This document shows, piece by piece, positions 1 through 8,077 of a stretch of DNA of 23,055 bases (within the stretch, counting starts at the first letter, position 1; each line of letters opens with the position of its first letter). The stretch covers positions 1-23,055 of the forward strand of contig NZ_CBFHLV010000053.1 in assembly GCF_965656765.1 (NCBI RefSeq), read 5' to 3'. The notes beneath the pieces are model-generated. The model was not told where the DNA came from and ran no database searches. It worked only from the letters and a program-made list of their open reading frames with translations. The DNA comes from Marivita sp965656765 (lineage in GTDB: Bacteria > Pseudomonadota > Alphaproteobacteria > Rhodobacterales > Rhodobacteraceae). The translations under genes and the position numbers were made by a program.

Positions 1-2
1 GG

Positions 3-1076
3 GATGGGGTGGGCAACACACAAGACGCGGCTCGTCGCGCGCGGCTGTCCTTGATCGACCAATGGAGAGGCGACCTGCGCCATGTTCTTTTTGCCCATAC
101 ACGCGACGATCAAGCCGAGACCGTTCTGATGCGGCTTGCCCGTGGGTCTGGCGTTGACGGTTTGGCAGGGATGCGCAGGCAGCGGGATGTCACGCCGCAC
201 GCCGTGTGGGTTCCTGCACTGGACAAAGCTCAGTTGTCCGGTGCGGCGCCACCCCGGCAGAATATGACGCCTGGTTTTTCAGTTCTGCGTCCCTGTCTCG
301 ATATGACGCGCGATGAATTGCGGCATTACCTTAAGGTATTGCAGGGACCATGGGTTGATGACCCTACAAACGAGAACCGGGAGTACGACCGGGTTCGCAT
401 TCGCCATTTGTTAAAGCTTTTGGGCGAAGAAGGAATCACAGCCTCTGTGTTGACCGAGACCGCAAAGCGACTTGCCCGCGCGCGCGATGGTCTGACGCTT
501 CGGCTGGCAGATGTTGCAGGTCGGCTGTGTTCCGATGCGCCTTTGGGACAGGTGTGGATCGAACGCGATGGCTTTGCTGTGTTGGATGAAGAGACGCAAT
601 TGCGGATGCTGACGGCTGCACTGTGTTATGTGGCGTCGGCCGAATACCGACCGCGCGCTGCGTCGAGCGAGGGCTTGCTGGAGCAGGTGCTCTCGGGGCG
701 TGGTGGCACGTTACATGGGGCCGAAGTCATTATTGAAAAAGCGCACTTACGCGTCGTGCGCGAAGAAAGAGCAGTAAGTGCCACAGTGGCTGATCAGGGC
801 GAGCTGTGGGACGGGCAATGGGTTTTGACCGACTTGCACGGCCCTTTGCGGGAGGGCGCAGTCGTGCGCGCATTGGGCGACGATGGCTGGCAACAGATCC
901 CGGATCGGTCTGGCATCACAGTGCCGTTTCGTGCCGCCCGTTCGCTGCCTGCGCTTTGGTCGTCGGGCAGTTTGTTGGCTTGTCCGGGCGTTGGCTTCGG
1001 ACCGGAGGTTGCTGCGACGCGGTATGTGCTTGGGCGGGTAGACACCGGTTTTGAGGCATTTTGTCTTTCGCATTGA
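3..1076 (+). CDS. tilS: tRNA(Ile)-lysidine synthetase TilS, 5'-truncated
   Basis: TilS attaches lysine to C34 of the CAU-anticodon tRNA-Ile in an ATP-dependent reaction, converting it to read AUA. The window cuts off the N-terminus, so the SGGxDS pyrophosphatase P-loop lies upstream and is not visible. The reading frame is open to the left edge; a GTG at position 9 is in frame but is internal to the gene. Visible family hallmarks are the helix rich in Ala/Arg (AARRARLSLI), the HTRDDQAETVLMRLARGSG block with the conserved DDQAET, GLAGM, and a later RIRHLLKLL segment. The C-terminal part is a diverged tRNA-binding region. ftsH starts 78 bases downstream on the same strand; tilS-ftsH adjacency is common in proteobacteria. 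Confidence is high because the DDQAET block is diagnostic. Confidence 0.93.
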   Translation, partial: DGVGNTQDAARRARLSLIDQWRGDLRHVLFAHTRDDQAETVLMRLARGSGVDGLAGMRRQRDVTPHAVWVPALDKAQLSGAAPPRQNMTPGFSVLRPCLDMTRDELRHYLKVLQGPWVDDPTNENREYDRVRIRHLLKLLGEEGITASVLTETAKRLARARDGLTLRLADVAGRLCSDAPLGQVWIERDGFAVLDEETQLRMLTAALCYVASAEYRPRAASSEGLLEQVLSGRGGTLHGAEVIIEKAHLRVVREERAVSATVADQGELWDGQWVLTDLHGPLREGAVVRALGDDGWQQIPDRSGITVPFRAARSLPALWSSGSLLACPGVGFGPEVAATRYVLGRVDTGFEAFCLSH

Positions 1077-1154
1077 ACCCGGGCCACGCATGTCTATGTT
1101 ATACGCCAAGAGACGCGGGCCTTTCTGCCCCTGTCAGATTCAGGAGAAATTTCC

Positions 1155-3074
1155 TTGGGCAACGCACGAAATATAGCCTTTTGGGTCGTTCTGTTCCTTC
1201 TGATCCTTGCGCTTTTCAATATATTCTCTGGTGGCGGAAATACGCTTCAGAGCCGCGAGATCAGTTATTCCGATTTCGTATCGGCGGTTGAGAACGACAC
1301 GGTCAGTTCGGTCACGCTTGACGGCGAACAACTTCGCTTCCGCAGCACCGATGGGCAGGACTACGTTACGATCAAACCGGAAGATGCAGCTGTTACCGAT
1401 CTGTTGATCGCGAACGAGGTGCCAATCCGCGCAGAACAACAACAGCAATCCGGTTTCCAGTCCTTCCTGCTCAGCTTGCTTCCCTTCCTTCTGCTGATTG
1501 GTGTGTGGATTTACTTCATGAACCGTATGCAGGGCGGCGGCAAAGGCGGCGCGATGGGCTTTGGTAAATCAAAGGCCAAACTGCTGACCGAAAAGCATGG
1601 TCGCGTAACATTCGATGACGTGGCCGGAATCGACGAAGCCAAAGAAGAGCTTGAAGAGATTGTGGAATTTCTTCGAAATCCACAGCGGTTTTCGCGGCTG
1701 GGTGGCAAGATCCCGAAAGGCGCCCTTTTGGTGGGCCCTCCGGGCACTGGTAAAACGTTGCTCGCACGCGCCATCGCGGGTGAGGCGGGCGTGCCATTCT
1801 TCACCATCTCGGGTTCCGATTTTGTCGAGATGTTCGTTGGTGTGGGTGCATCCCGCGTCCGCGACATGTTCGAGCAGGCGAAAAAGAATGCGCCGTGTAT
1901 TGTCTTCATCGACGAAATCGATGCTGTTGGTCGTGCCCGTGGCGCCGGCTACGGCGGCGGGAATGACGAACGCGAACAGACATTGAACCAACTTCTGGTC
2001 GAAATGGACGGTTTTGAGGCGAATGAAGGGGTGATCATCGTCGCTGCAACCAACCGTCGTGACGTGCTTGATCCTGCGCTGTTGCGTCCAGGTCGTTTTG
2101 ACCGTCAGGTCACCGTGCCGAACCCCGACATCAAAGGCCGTGAGAAAATCCTCGGGGTGCATGCGCGCAAAACGCCTCTTGGTCCGGACGTTGATCTGCG
2201 GATCATCGCGCGAGGGACGCCTGGTTTCTCAGGCGCCGATTTGGCGAACCTTGTGAATGAAGCGGCTTTGATGGCCGCACGCGTTGGCAGACGTTTTGTC
2301 ACGATGGAAGACTTCGAAAACGCCAAAGACAAAGTCATGATGGGTGCCGAACGACGGTCTATGGTGCTCACACCCGACCAGAAGGAAAAGACCGCTTATC
2401 ACGAGGCTGGTCACGCCGTGGTCGGGTTGGCGCTGCCGCAATGTGATCCGGTCTACAAAGCCACAATCATTCCGCGCGGTGGTGCGTTGGGTATGGTTGT
2501 GTCATTGCCCGAGATTGACCGGCTGAATTGGCACAAATCCGAGTGCGAAGAAAAGCTGGCCATGACAATGGCGGGCAAGGCGGCCGAGATCATCAAGTAT
2601 GGTCCCGAAAATGTGTCGAATGGCCCGGCTGGTGATATTCAACAGGCGTCTGCTCTTGCTCGGGCGATGGTGCTTCAATGGGGCATGTCAGACAAGGTCG
2701 GCAACATTGACTATCGCGAGGCGGCTGAAGGCTATAGCGGCAACACGGCTGGTTTCTCGGTTTCGGCAAACACCAAGGAATTGATCGAACAGGAGGTCAA
2801 TAGCTTTATCCAAAAAGGCTATGATCGCGCCTTCGAGATCTTGACCGAGAAGAAAGACGAGTGGGAACGCTTGGCTCAGGGGCTTTTGGAATACGAGACT
2901 CTGACCGGCGAAGAGATCAAGCGAGTCATGAAGGGTGAACCGCCGCATGCAGGAGATGACGATTCCTCGGGCGATGTTTCGGACAAGCCCAGCATCACTG
3001 CGATCCCAAAGACCAAGGCCAAGTCCAAGCCGCGCAAAGATGATGGTGATTTAGAGCCAGAACCGACCGCCTGA
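1155..3074 (+). CDS. ftsH: ATP-dependent zinc metalloprotease FtsH
   Basis: FtsH is the membrane-anchored AAA+ protease that degrades misfolded membrane proteins and short-lived regulators. The protein has 639 residues, the usual length. Two membrane segments (about residues 7-25 and 102-122) flank a periplasmic loop. The AAA module carries Walker A GPPGTGKT (194-201), Walker B CIVFIDEID and the second region of homology ending LLRPGRFDRQ. The zinc site is HEAGH (416-420). The C-terminus is a hydrophilic Lys/Asp-rich tail. The start is a TTG at 1155, chosen because AGGAG at 1142-1146 is well spaced before it and the first transmembrane helix follows at once. A strong terminator follows the stop. 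Confidence 0.97.
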   Translation: MGNARNIAFWVVLFLLILALFNIFSGGGNTLQSREISYSDFVSAVENDTVSSVTLDGEQLRFRSTDGQDYVTIKPEDAAVTDLLIANEVPIRAEQQQQSGFQSFLLSLLPFLLLIGVWIYFMNRMQGGGKGGAMGFGKSKAKLLTEKHGRVTFDDVAGIDEAKEELEEIVEFLRNPQRFSRLGGKIPKGALLVGPPGTGKTLLARAIAGEAGVPFFTISGSDFVEMFVGVGASRVRDMFEQAKKNAPCIVFIDEIDAVGRARGAGYGGGNDEREQTLNQLLVEMDGFEANEGVIIVAATNRRDVLDPALLRPGRFDRQVTVPNPDIKGREKILGVHARKTPLGPDVDLRIIARGTPGFSGADLANLVNEAALMAARVGRRFVTMEDFENAKDKVMMGAERRSMVLTPDQKEKTAYHEAGHAVVGLALPQCDPVYKATIIPRGGALGMVVSLPEIDRLNWHKSECEEKLAMTMAGKAAEIIKYGPENVSNGPAGDIQQASALARAMVLQWGMSDKVGNIDYREAAEGYSGNTAGFSVSANTKELIEQEVNSFIQKGYDRAFEILTEKKDEWERLAQGLLEYETLTGEEIKRVMKGEPPHAGDDDSSGDVSDKPSITAIPKTKAKSKPRKDDGDLEPEPTA

Positions 3075-3095
3075 CCATAAGCGGATATGAATTGG

Positions 3096-3128
3096 AAACC
3101 CCGGTGCACACGCTACACCGGGGTTTTT
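3096..3128 (+). terminator. Rho-independent terminator after ftsH
   Basis: An 11-bp perfect stem (AAACCCCGGTG at 3096-3106 with CACCGGGGTTT at 3116-3126) encloses a 9-base loop and runs into a T tract ending TTTTTC. It lies 22 bases after the ftsH stop and should end the tilS-ftsH transcript. Confidence 0.9.
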
Positions 3129-3209
3129 CTTTGTCTCGAATGGCTATTTCGCCTTGTTGTTCAGTGCCTGCCGGGGTTGGTTGCCGACAAACACGTTGGA
3201 GTTTGAGAC

Positions 3210-3806
3210 ATGCCCGCTTTGAAACCGACCGCTTTTTCGGCCACCGTTCGATGGATCGGCTGTGTGCCGATTGAAGGGGATGACATCTTATCAACACAAG
3301 CGGACATTTTGGACCTGACGTTCGATGGGCCCGCACGGGAACGGCATTCGGGCAGAACGCGTCCCTCTTGTAGCCGGGTGACCACACAGTATCCGCGCGG
3401 TACTGAGATCGCCAATGTGCGGCAGCTCTCGGTGCTGTCGAGTGAAGAGCTTGCTGTGATCGCATCCGAGATGGGACTCGATGCGCTTGATCCGATCTGG
3501 CTTGGCGCGACCTTGGTGATTGAGGGTATCCCAGATTTTACACTTGTGCCTCCGTCGTCGCGTCTTCAGGCCCCAGATGGGGCGACTCTGATCATCGATA
3601 TGGAAAACCGGCCTTGCCATCTGCCTGCCCGAGAGATCGAAACGCGGCATCCCGGCAAGGGCAAAGCTTTTAAGACGGCTGCACAGAATCGCCGTGGTGT
3701 GACGGCTTGGGTCGAGCGGCCTGGGCGTATCGCTTTGGGCGAGCCCCTGCAGCTGCACGTGCCGGATCAACCCGTCTGGGCGCATCTGAACGAGGCTCGG
3801 GCGTAA
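3210..3806 (+). CDS. MOSC-domain protein
   Basis: This 198-residue protein resembles MOSC (molybdenum cofactor sulfurase C-terminal) domain proteins, which are thought to bind sulfur or molybdenum cofactor through an invariant cysteine. Supporting features are the start of the fold with PRGTEIANVRQLSVLS (62-77), the DPIWLGATLVIEG block (94-106), and NRPCHLP containing Cys136, which matches the conserved MOSC cysteine. The N-terminal part resembles a short beta-rich lead-in. It has no signal peptide, so it is predicted to be cytoplasmic. A ribosome binding site (TTGGAG, 3196-3201) precedes the ATG. It stands alone between the ftsH terminator and fhs. Whether it acts with any molybdoenzyme, for example SoxC, is unknown. 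Confidence 0.82.
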   Translation: MPALKPTAFSATVRWIGCVPIEGDDILSTQADILDLTFDGPARERHSGRTRPSCSRVTTQYPRGTEIANVRQLSVLSSEELAVIASEMGLDALDPIWLGATLVIEGIPDFTLVPPSSRLQAPDGATLIIDMENRPCHLPAREIETRHPGKGKAFKTAAQNRRGVTAWVERPGRIALGEPLQLHVPDQPVWAHLNEARA

Positions 3807-3954
3807 CGAAAACAGGACGAGGTTTCCGATTGGCGACGGTCCGATGACGATCCCGCCGCAGTTTTGCCGGGAAGTGTCGGTTTCACCGTGCCAAGGCTCT
3901 GGTGCACAACTGTATGCGTTGGGCAAATGACGTTCGGAACAGGGGAGCCCTTTC
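3807..3954. other. Intergenic region upstream of fhs
   Basis: These 148 bases separate the MOSC gene from fhs. The only clear signal is the fhs ribosome binding site AGGGGAG (3941-3947). I looked for a hairpin with a T tract and for an obvious riboswitch-like stem and saw neither. The fhs promoter presumably lies here. Confidence 0.45.
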
Positions 3955-5631
3955 ATGTCGTACAAATCGGATATCGAGATCGCCCGCGAGGCGCAGAAGC
4001 GCCCCATTCAGGAGATCGGAGAGAAAATCGGGATTGGGTCGGACGACCTGCTGCCCTATGGCCATGACAAGGCCAAGGTTAGCCAGACCTTTATCAATTC
4101 GGTGCAAGATCGCCCTGATGGGAAGTTGATTCTCGTGACGGCGATCAATCCTACGCCCGCGGGTGAAGGAAAGACGACAACGACTGTGGGGCTTGGTGAT
4201 GGCCTGAACCATATCGGCAAGAAGGCCATGGTTTGTATTCGCGAAGCATCGCTCGGCCCGAACTTTGGGATGAAGGGTGGGGCCGCTGGCGGTGGCTACG
4301 CGCAGGTTGTTCCGATGGAAGACATGAACCTGCATTTCACCGGCGATTTTCACGCCATCACAAGTGCACACAGCCTTTTGTCCGCAATGCTCGACAACCA
4401 CATCTATTGGGGGAATGAGCAGGAAATCGACATTCGCCGCGTTCAATGGAAGCGTGTTGTCGATATGAATGACCGTGCGCTCCGTCAGGTCAATGTCTCG
4501 CTCGGCGGTGTTGCCAACGGCTTCCCCCGCGAAGGTGGGTTTGACATCACCGTCGCGTCCGAGGTTATGGCGATCCTGTGTCTGGCCAAAGACCTCAAAG
4601 ATTTGGAAAAGCGTCTGGGTGACATGATCGTGGCCTACCGCCGGGACCGGAGTCCGGTCTTTTGCCGTGATATCAAGGCAGAAGGTGCGATGACGGTCTT
4701 GCTCAAGGATGCGATGCAACCGAACCTTGTGCAGACGCTTGAAAACAATCCGGCCTTTGTCCACGGCGGTCCTTTTGCGAACATCGCGCATGGCTGTAAT
4801 TCAGTCATTGCGACGACAACGGCGCTTAAGCTGACCGATTATGTCGTGACCGAAGCGGGGTTCGGGGCCGATCTGGGTGCGGAAAAGTTTATGAACATCA
4901 AGTGCCGCAAGGCTGGTATTGCCCCATCGGTTGTTGTCTGCGTGGCCACGGTCCGCGCGATGAAGATGAATGGCGGCGTAGCCAAGGCCGATCTGGGCGA
5001 CGAAAACGTTGATGCGGTCAAGAATGGCTGCCCAAACCTTGGGCGTCACATCGAAAACCTCAAGTCATTTGGTGTGCCGGTGGTCGTTGCCATCAACCAC
5101 TTTGTCACTGACACGGACTCCGAAGTGCAGGCCATTAAGGATTACGTGGCCGAGCATGGTGCCGAGGCGGTCCTGTCGCGTCATTGGGAATTGGGATCCG
5201 AAGGGGCTGCCGATCTGGCGCGCAAAGTTGCGGAAATCGCTGACGCGGGCGAGGCGAAATTCGCGCCGATCTATGCGGATGAGATGCCATTGGCGGAAAA
5301 GATCCAGACCATTGCAAAGAACATTTATCGCGCCGATGAAGCGGTGATGGATCAGAAGACACTCGATCAGCTCAAGCTTTGGGAAGATCAAGGATATGGG
5401 CATTTGCCGGTTTGCATGGCGAAGACGCAGTATTCTTTCTCGACCGATCCGAACCTGCGCGGTGCGCCAACCGGCCATTCGGTTCCTGTGCGTGAAGTGC
5501 GGTTGTCCGCAGGTGCGGGATTTGTCGTGGTCGTCTGCGGTGAGATCATGACGATGCCCGGCCTGCCGCGTGTTCCTTCGGCCGAAAATATCCACTTGAA
5601 CGACGCTGGCCAGATCGAAGGCCTGTTCTAA
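3955..5631 (+). CDS. fhs: Formate-tetrahydrofolate ligase
   Basis: Fhs joins formate to tetrahydrofolate at the cost of ATP, giving 10-formyl-THF; it can also run in reverse during oxidation of one-carbon units. The 558-residue length is that of the bacterial family. The ATP-binding loop TPAGEGKTTT is at residues 67-76, and highly conserved blocks follow: ASLGPNFGMKGGAAGGGYAQ, FTGDFHAITSAHSLLSA and VTEAGFGADLGAEKF. The protein is cytoplasmic. The ATG at 3955 is seven bases after AGGGGAG. The next gene, folD, supplies the neighbouring one-carbon reactions, so the pair interconverts formate, 10-formyl-THF and methylene-THF. In roseobacters this route serves oxidation of methyl groups from methylated compounds, but nothing here shows the substrate. 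Confidence 0.97.
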   Translation: MSYKSDIEIAREAQKRPIQEIGEKIGIGSDDLLPYGHDKAKVSQTFINSVQDRPDGKLILVTAINPTPAGEGKTTTTVGLGDGLNHIGKKAMVCIREASLGPNFGMKGGAAGGGYAQVVPMEDMNLHFTGDFHAITSAHSLLSAMLDNHIYWGNEQEIDIRRVQWKRVVDMNDRALRQVNVSLGGVANGFPREGGFDITVASEVMAILCLAKDLKDLEKRLGDMIVAYRRDRSPVFCRDIKAEGAMTVLLKDAMQPNLVQTLENNPAFVHGGPFANIAHGCNSVIATTTALKLTDYVVTEAGFGADLGAEKFMNIKCRKAGIAPSVVVCVATVRAMKMNGGVAKADLGDENVDAVKNGCPNLGRHIENLKSFGVPVVVAINHFVTDTDSEVQAIKDYVAEHGAEAVLSRHWELGSEGAADLARKVAEIADAGEAKFAPIYADEMPLAEKIQTIAKNIYRADEAVMDQKTLDQLKLWEDQGYGHLPVCMAKTQYSFSTDPNLRGAPTGHSVPVREVRLSAGAGFVVVVCGEIMTMPGLPRVPSAENIHLNDAGQIEGLF

Positions 5632-5635
5632 TCGC

Positions 5636-5672
5636 ATGGCGGGTGGGCGCTCGGGCTGCGCCCACCCGCCAT
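5636..5672 (+). terminator. Perfect 15-bp inverted repeat between fhs and folD
   Basis: ATGGCGGGTGGGCGC (5636-5650) is perfectly complementary to 5658-5672, with a 7-base loop. The repeat begins five bases after the fhs stop. The stem is very GC-rich but no T tract follows, so it is either a T-less terminator or a transcript-stabilising or attenuating hairpin between fhs and folD. Confidence 0.6.
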
Positions 5673-5754
5673 CCTGCAGACGCGCCTGACCCAGCCTTGC
5701 TTGCCGGGGCTATTGGTTGCATGTGCATATTTGGAAAAAGAAGAAGGACGCAGC

Positions 5755-6654
5755 ATGGTTGCTCAGATCATTGACGGTAAAGCCTTTGCAACACAGGTAC
5801 GCGCGCAGGTCGCGGAACACGTGGGGCGCCTAAAGTCTGAGCATGAGGTCACACCCGGATTGGCCGTTGTGCTTGTGGGCGAAGACCCTGCGAGTGAGGT
5901 CTATGTCGCGGCCAAGCATAAACAAACGGTTGAGGTCGGCATGGCCTCGTTTGAACACAAGCTACCTGCGGATGTCTCTGAGGCAGAACTGTTTGGCCTT
6001 ATCGATCAATTGAACGCTGATCCGACTGTGCACGGTATTTTGTGCCAGTTTCCCGTGCCTGACCATCTTGATGAACGCGCCGTCGTGGCGCGGATTGATC
6101 CGGCTAAGGATGTGGACGGTCTCAGCGTTTTGAATGCGGGCCTGCTTGCCAGCGGAGAAAAGGGCTTGGTGTCTTGCACGCCGCTGGGCTGTCTCATGTT
6201 GCTGCGCAATCAGTTCGATACCATGTCTGGGCTGAACGCGGTTGTCATCGGTCGGTCGAACCTGTTTGGCAAGCCGATGGCACAATTGCTGTTGCAGGAG
6301 AACTGTACTGTGACCATTGCGCATTCGCGCACCAAGGATCTAGCAAGCGTTTGCAAACGTGCTGATATTCTAGTCGCGGCTGTGGGTCGGGCCGAGATGG
6401 TCAAAGCCGATTGGGTTAAGCCAGGGGCGACGGTCATCGATGTGGGCATCACCCGCATTCCGCATCCCGAAAAACCGGGCAAGACCAAGCTTTTGGGTGA
6501 CGTCGATTTTGCGCAGGTGTCCGAAGTGGCCGGAGCGATCACACCGGTGCCAGGCGGGGTGGGTCCAATGACCATTGCCTGCCTGCTGGCCAACACCGTG
6601 ACCGCCTGTTGCAGAGCGAACGGGTTGGCCGAGCCGAAAGGTTTGACGGCGTAA
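5755..6654 (+). CDS. folD: Bifunctional methylene-THF dehydrogenase / methenyl-THF cyclohydrolase FolD
   Basis: FolD carries out the NADP-linked oxidation of methylene-THF to methenyl-THF and its hydrolysis to 10-formyl-THF. The protein has 299 residues. Family marks are SEVYVAAKHK with Tyr50 and the catalytic Lys54, HGILCQFPVPDHLD, DVDGL, CTPLG, the dinucleotide-binding VIGRSNLFGKPMAQLL, and ITPVPGGVGPMT near the C-terminus. I chose the ATG at 5755, behind AAGAAGGA (5740-5747). A TTG at 5701 would add 18 residues that the family lacks. It lies 123 bases after fhs on the same strand, beyond the inverted repeat. It converges with the agmatinase gene, with only 27 bases between the two stops. 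Confidence 0.97.
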   Translation: MVAQIIDGKAFATQVRAQVAEHVGRLKSEHEVTPGLAVVLVGEDPASEVYVAAKHKQTVEVGMASFEHKLPADVSEAELFGLIDQLNADPTVHGILCQFPVPDHLDERAVVARIDPAKDVDGLSVLNAGLLASGEKGLVSCTPLGCLMLLRNQFDTMSGLNAVVIGRSNLFGKPMAQLLLQENCTVTIAHSRTKDLASVCKRADILVAAVGRAEMVKADWVKPGATVIDVGITRIPHPEKPGKTKLLGDVDFAQVSEVAGAITPVPGGVGPMTIACLLANTVTACCRANGLAEPKGLTA

Positions 6655-6681
6655 GCGTTTGCTGGACAGCCGTCTGTCCGG

Positions 6682-7626
6682 CTATTTCTGGGCCTTGGGC
6701 AGCGCGCAGAGCATCTCAAACAGCAGGTTTGAAGCGATCAGAGCCGTGGTTCCGCTTGTGTCAAAGGGCGGAGAGACCTCGACCAGATCACCGCCGACCA
6801 GGTTCAAACCTGCGCAGCCGCGCACGATTTCCAACGCTTGCCAAGTGCTCAACCCGCCCATTTCAACGGTTCCCGTGCCAGGAGCAAAGGCTGGATCAAG
6901 ACTGTCGATGTCGTAGCTGATGTAGACGGGCGCATTGCCGATCTTAGCGCGAATATCAGCCATGAGCGGGGCTAGCGACTTGTACCAGCATTCTTCAGCT
7001 GGGATGACAGTCCAGCCTTGATCGCGAGCCCAATTCCAGTCATCGGGTGAATACCCCGATCCGCGAAGGCCGATCTGCCAGACTTTGTCGTTGATCAGAC
7101 AGCCTTCCTCCCAGGCACGGCGAAACGGGGTGCCGTGGGCCTCTTTTTCGCCGAACATTTCGTCGCTGGTGTCGGCATGGGCATCTACATGGATGAGCGC
7201 AACTGGCCCGTGTTTTTCCTTGATTGCGCGCAGGATTGGCCATGTCAGCGTATGATCGCCGCCGAGGGTCAGCGGGATTGTGTTATGCTTAAGTATGTCC
7301 CGATAATGATCGGTGATAATGCCGATGGTTTTCTTCAAATCGAAGGTATTTACAGCAACATCTCCGATATCGGCGACCTGCATCGATTCGAACGGAGCGG
7401 CACCTGTGGCCATATTGTAGGGCCGCATCATGCGGCTTTCTTCGCGAATCTGGCGGGGGCCAAGCCGTGTTCCGGGGCGGTTCGATGCGCCGTGATCCAT
7501 CGGGATACCGACAAAACAGGCATCTAGTCCTTCAGCCGTCGTCTGAGTCGGTAGGCGCATCATCGTGTTTGGGCCGGAAAAACGGGGCGAGTCGTTGCCG
7601 CCAAGCGGTTGATTGTATGTTGGCAT
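6682..7626 (-). CDS. speB: Agmatinase-family ureohydrolase
   Basis: Ureohydrolases of this family use a binuclear Mn centre to cleave urea from agmatine or a related guanidino compound. The 314-residue protein shows the metal-binding motifs LGGDHT (His125), DAHAD (Asp148, His150, Asp152) and YDIDSLDPAFAPGTGT (Asp239, Asp241). It also shows GIPMDHGASNRPGTRLGPRQIR near the N-terminus. Agmatinase, guanidinobutyrase and guanidinopropionase share these motifs, so the substrate is not settled and the symbol is provisional. The ribosome binding site AAGGAAA overlaps the stop region of the thioesterase gene, whose stop codon lies 11 bases upstream, so the two are almost certainly co-transcribed. Confidence 0.9.
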   Translation of the reverse strand: MPTYNQPLGGNDSPRFSGPNTMMRLPTQTTAEGLDACFVGIPMDHGASNRPGTRLGPRQIREESRMMRPYNMATGAAPFESMQVADIGDVAVNTFDLKKTIGIITDHYRDILKHNTIPLTLGGDHTLTWPILRAIKEKHGPVALIHVDAHADTSDEMFGEKEAHGTPFRRAWEEGCLINDKVWQIGLRGSGYSPDDWNWARDQGWTVIPAEECWYKSLAPLMADIRAKIGNAPVYISYDIDSLDPAFAPGTGTVEMGGLSTWQALEIVRGCAGLNLVGGDLVEVSPPFDTSGTTALIASNLLFEMLCALPKAQK

Positions 7627-7637
7627 TTACGTTTCCT

Positions 7638-8051
7638 TCAGAGATCTACGGGTACCATCGTGCCCATTAGGCAGGCGATGTGGCGTTCGGTGCCCTCGGT
7701 TTCGGAATAGACATCCGAGGTGACGACGATCAGGCGGCGTCCTGGTTTGATTACGCGACCGCGGGCAATGAGGCGGTCGCCTTTGGCGGGTGCAATAAGG
7801 TTGATCTTTATCTCAGCGGTGACCACCTCTTGGTTTTCGGGGATGATAGTCAAGGCGGCGTAACCGGCGGCGCTGTCGCCGATTGAAAAGGTCAGGCCGG
7901 CATGACCGAACCCTTGTTGTTGCATCGCACCGGGAAGGATTGGTGCGGTGATGGTTGCCGTGCCATCGCCGGTTTCAACCAGTTGGGCCCCAAGGGTCGC
8001 CATCATGGACTGACGATCAAAACTGGCCTGAATACGCGTATGAATGTTCAT
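7638..8051 (-). CDS. PaaI-family hotdog thioesterase
   Basis: This 137-residue protein has the single hotdog fold of PaaI-type acyl-CoA thioesterases. The characteristic segment GFGHAGLTFSIGDSAAGYAAL follows an N-terminal helix, and the strand pattern TAEIKINLIAPAKGDRLIARGRVIKPGRR is typical of the family. These enzymes hydrolyse aryl- or acyl-CoA esters, often as housekeeping for stalled CoA intermediates; the substrate cannot be read from the sequence. The start MNIHTRI at 8051 fits the family and leaves 26 bases after the upstream pdeM stop. An in-frame start at 8117 would overlap pdeM and add a non-conserved extension. It sits directly upstream of the agmatinase gene. Confidence 0.87.
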   Translation of the reverse strand: MNIHTRIQASFDRQSMMATLGAQLVETGDGTATITAPILPGAMQQQGFGHAGLTFSIGDSAAGYAALTIIPENQEVVTAEIKINLIAPAKGDRLIARGRVIKPGRRLIVVTSDVYSETEGTERHIACLMGTMVPVDL

Positions 8052-8077
8052 GCCGAACAGTGAGCATGACCGGCTGG

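Noticed and set aside
3807..3954. Folate riboswitch upstream of fhs
   Set aside because: I looked for a conserved multi-stem leader and saw no convincing paired structure by eye; a covariance-model search would be decisive.
3883..4791. Long open frame of 302 codons on the minus strand opposite fhs
   Set aside because: It is fully antisense to the well-conserved fhs gene, its product resembles no family I recognise, and it arises from codon bias in the true gene.
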